Of a stretch of 17,310 bases of DNA, positions 15,461 through 17,310 are shown piece by piece. The translations under genes and the position numbers were made by a program. The DNA is from DATFES01 sp035457725. Its GTDB lineage: Bacteria > Pseudomonadota > Alphaproteobacteria > CACIAM-22H2. The notes beneath the pieces were generated by a model. It did no database searches and had not been told where the DNA came from. It was given only the letters and a program-made list of their open reading frames with translations. Where the stretch lies: assembly GCA_035457725.1 (NCBI GenBank), contig DATIBC010000123.1, positions 1-17,310 of the forward strand. The letters are read 5' to 3'. Numbering within the stretch: position 1 is the first letter of the stretch; each line of letters starts with the position of its first letter.

Positions 15461-16348
15461 CTAATCCACCGCCGGCTCGCTCGTCCAGCCGCGCGCCAGC
15501 TTGAGCTTGAGCCCGTCGGCGAAGGCGCGTGGCTCGACCCCCAGGCGTTCACGCAAGTCTCTGATATCGAACGACTTATCTTCGACGCTCCGGGCCAACT
15601 CGGCGGCGTCGAACGGTGAGGGAAGACCGACCCGCCGGAGCGCTCCGGCCAGACGCGACAGCACACCCAGCGGGACCGCGACAACAATTACCCGGCGGCC
15701 GAGCGCCTCGGCGCAGAGTTCGATCATCCGCCGATAGGTGATCGGCTCCGGTCCGGCGACGGCGATCGGCGTGCCGTCGGCCTCCCGCCGTTCGATCGCC
15801 GCCACGAACGCTTCGACCATGTCGTCGACGAACACCGGCTGGACGGTATGGCGGCCGCCGTCGGGCAGCGGCAGCGGGATCGGCACGCGCCGCGGGAATC
15901 GGCGCAGCAGGCGCAGGATGCGATTGACGTTCCGATCGTCGGGCGCGCCATAGATCATCGACGGGTGAAGCACGACGCCGGCGCGGCCCGAAGCGGCAAA
16001 GGCCCGTTCGCCGGCGCGCACCGCCGCGGCGGCCGGATCGGCGAGGCGGGTCGCGACGCGCAGGCTGCCGGTGAGCACGACGCGCCGGCACGACGGCGGT
16101 AGGACGTCGAGCAGCGTCGGAATGAACCGGGCATGAGCGAGACTGGCCACGCACTCAGCGCCTTCGAGGGCGCGAGCGATCGTGTCCGGGCGCTCGAGAT
16201 CGCCCTCGGCGCGGCGCGCCCGAGGATCGAGGCGATCGAGCCGCTCGCGGCTGCGCGCGATGGCGATGACCTCGTGGCCGCGCTCCGCGAGCGCCGCGGT
16301 CACGTAGCGCCCGGTCTTGCTGGTCGCGCCGAGCAGCGCCACCCTCAT
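15461..16348 (-). CDS. Atypical NAD(P)-binding SDR, NmrA/epimerase-like
   Basis: A 295-residue Rossmann-fold protein. The N-terminal MRVALLGATSKTGRYV (nucleotide-binding loop at 7-13), GDLERPDTIARAL and VVLTGSLRVATRL match extended or atypical SDRs of the NAD-dependent epimerase/NmrA group. Later segments VVLHPSMIYGAPDDRN, VQPVFVDDMVEAFVAAIE and IAVAGPEPITYRRMIEL are typical of the epimerase C-terminal half. The catalytic YxxxK is not found where expected; the stretch ADPAAAAVRAGERAFAASG stands there instead. It may therefore bind nucleotide without classic epimerase/reductase chemistry, or use other residues. ATG 16348 has GAGG about 9 bases upstream and overlaps the glycosyltransferase stop by 4 bases (ATGA). 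Its place in the operon suggests nucleotide-sugar modification, but the substrate cannot be named. Confidence 0.82.
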   Translation of the reverse strand: MRVALLGATSKTGRYVTAALAERGHEVIAIARSRERLDRLDPRARRAEGDLERPDTIARALEGAECVASLAHARFIPTLLDVLPPSCRRVVLTGSLRVATRLADPAAAAVRAGERAFAASGRAGVVLHPSMIYGAPDDRNVNRILRLLRRFPRRVPIPLPLPDGGRHTVQPVFVDDMVEAFVAAIERREADGTPIAVAGPEPITYRRMIELCAEALGRRVIVVAVPLGVLSRLAGALRRVGLPSPFDAAELARSVEDKSFDIRDLRERLGVEPRAFADGLKLKLARGWTSEPAVD

Positions 16349-17310
16349 GATCGCATTGCCTCGCGGCGCAATCCGAGGCGGGCAATCTGCCGGGCGACGA
16401 TCTCGTCTTCGACGAACGACGCTAATGCGCGGTGCAAGCCCGCTTCGCCCATGCGCCGGCGCAGCGCGGCGTCGGCGACGAGCCGGCGCAGCGCCTCAGC
16501 AAGCGCGCGCGGCGCGGCCGCCGGAACAAGCAATCCGGTTTCGCCGTCGACGACTTCCTCGCGCGCCCCGCGGATATCGGTGGCGACGACCGGAAGCGCC
16601 GTCAGCATCGCTTCGACGATCGACCGTGGCATGCCCTCGCGATGCGAGGGCAGGGTGAAGATATCGGCGGCGCGAAGGAGGTCCGCCACATCGCCGCGAT
16701 AGCCAAGCAAGCGGATACGCCGGCTCAGCACAGAGTCGCGTTCGATGTCGGCGATCATCGCGTCGATCGCTGCGGCATGATCGCTCGCCAGACGCTCGCC
16801 GATGACCCACAGCGTCGCGTCGATCTCGCGCATCGCGGCGAACAGTTCCGGGTAGCCCTTCTCGGCGACCAAACGGCCGATCATCGCGATCACCGGCGTG
16901 GCGTCGTCGACGCCGAGCGAAGCCCGCAACGCGCGTCGAGCGGGATCGTCGTCGGCCGCGGGGTAAAATCGCTTCGGATCGGCGCCGTTGCCGATCGCTG
17001 CGATTATCCCGCCGCGGCAGAGGCGCAGCCGTCGCGCCGCCTCGGCGTCCTCGGCCGCCTGGGTAAACAGGACGTCGGTGAACCGGCCGCCGAGCCACTC
17101 GAGGGCGATGAAGGCGCCGCGTTTCCACGCCGGCATGCGCTCATGAAAATAGAACCCGTGCGCGGTGTAGACGACGCGTGGCACACCTGTCGCCGCCGCG
17201 GCGAATCGTCCGATGAGCGCCGCCACCGGCGTATGGACGTGGACGAGATCGAAGCGTTCGGCGCGAAAGGCTCGGACCAGGCGGCGGAAGGCGCGCCAAT
17301 GGTCGCGCGG
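16345..17310 (-). CDS. GT4-family glycosyltransferase, 5' end cut by window edge
   Basis: The reading frame stays open to the right edge, so 321 residues are visible and the true start lies outside; the GTG at 17226 is internal, because the codons before it still encode conserved sequence (FDLVHVHTP just upstream, followed by VVYTAHGFYFHE). That N-terminal block, the AMIGRLVAEKGYPEL motif and HREGMPRSIVEAM with the EX7E glutamates identify a retaining GT-B enzyme of family GT4. Such enzymes transfer a sugar from a nucleotide donor to a lipid-linked acceptor at the cytoplasmic face of the membrane; the VHTPVAALIGR...YTAHGF pattern is frequent in early transferases of O-antigen and capsule clusters. 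It overlaps the SDR gene by 4 bases and is the most upstream visible gene of the minus-strand operon. Confidence 0.92.
   Translation of the reverse strand, partial: PRDHWRAFRRLVRAFRAERFDLVHVHTPVAALIGRFAAAATGVPRVVYTAHGFYFHERMPAWKRGAFIALEWLGGRFTDVLFTQAAEDAEAARRLRLCRGGIIAAIGNGADPKRFYPAADDDPARRALRASLGVDDATPVIAMIGRLVAEKGYPELFAAMREIDATLWVIGERLASDHAAAIDAMIADIERDSVLSRRIRLLGYRGDVADLLRAADIFTLPSHREGMPRSIVEAMLTALPVVATDIRGAREEVVDGETGLLVPAAAPRALAEALRRLVADAALRRRMGEAGLHRALASFVEDEIVARQIARLGLRREAMRS

Overview
This is a high-GC (about two thirds G+C by eye) bacterial chromosome segment with tightly packed genes. A large 180-kDa-type NAD-glutamate dehydrogenase, a purH gene and a surface-polysaccharide cluster together suggest an alphaproteobacterium, possibly Rhodospirillales-like. 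That assignment is inference, because the window holds no rRNA or other marker gene. I see no tRNA, rRNA, insertion sequence, CRISPR array, phage gene or attachment site.

Layout. (1) Positions 1-594, minus strand: the N-terminal part of an FkbM-family methyltransferase that runs off the left edge. (2) Positions 595-825: a divergent intergenic region with a possible promoter and a strong GC hairpin in the leader of the next gene. (3) Positions 826-7911, plus strand: the large NAD-glutamate dehydrogenase, then a UMF1-type major facilitator transporter 43 bases downstream, then an integral membrane protein of the lysylphosphatidylglycerol-synthase-TM family overlapping it by 4 bases. (4) Positions 17310 down to 7927, minus strand: seven densely packed genes, in transcription order a GT4 glycosyltransferase (5' end outside the window), an atypical SDR, a CBS-domain/DegT aminotransferase fusion, a second DegT aminotransferase, an O-antigen ligase/polymerase-like protein, a FlaA1/CapD-type nucleotide-sugar 4,6-dehydratase and purH. 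Four of the six junctions overlap by 1 or 4 bases and the other two gaps upstream of the dehydratase are about 33-57 bases, so they look like one operon.

How the genes fit together. The dehydratase would make a 4-keto-6-deoxy amino sugar nucleotide. One or both aminotransferases could convert keto sugars into amino sugars, the GT4 enzyme would add a sugar to a growing glycan, and the ligase-like protein would transfer or polymerise the glycan at the membrane. PurH is a housekeeping purine enzyme translationally linked to the end of this operon. Glutamate dehydrogenase, on the other strand, consumes glutamate, which is also the usual amino donor of DegT aminotransferases; a functional link is only a possibility.

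The most unusual item is the CBS-aminotransferase fusion (13940-15427). CBS pairs generally sense adenine nucleotides, so this architecture suggests nucleotide-controlled amino-sugar synthesis. No entirely new defence or mobile system is evident in this window.
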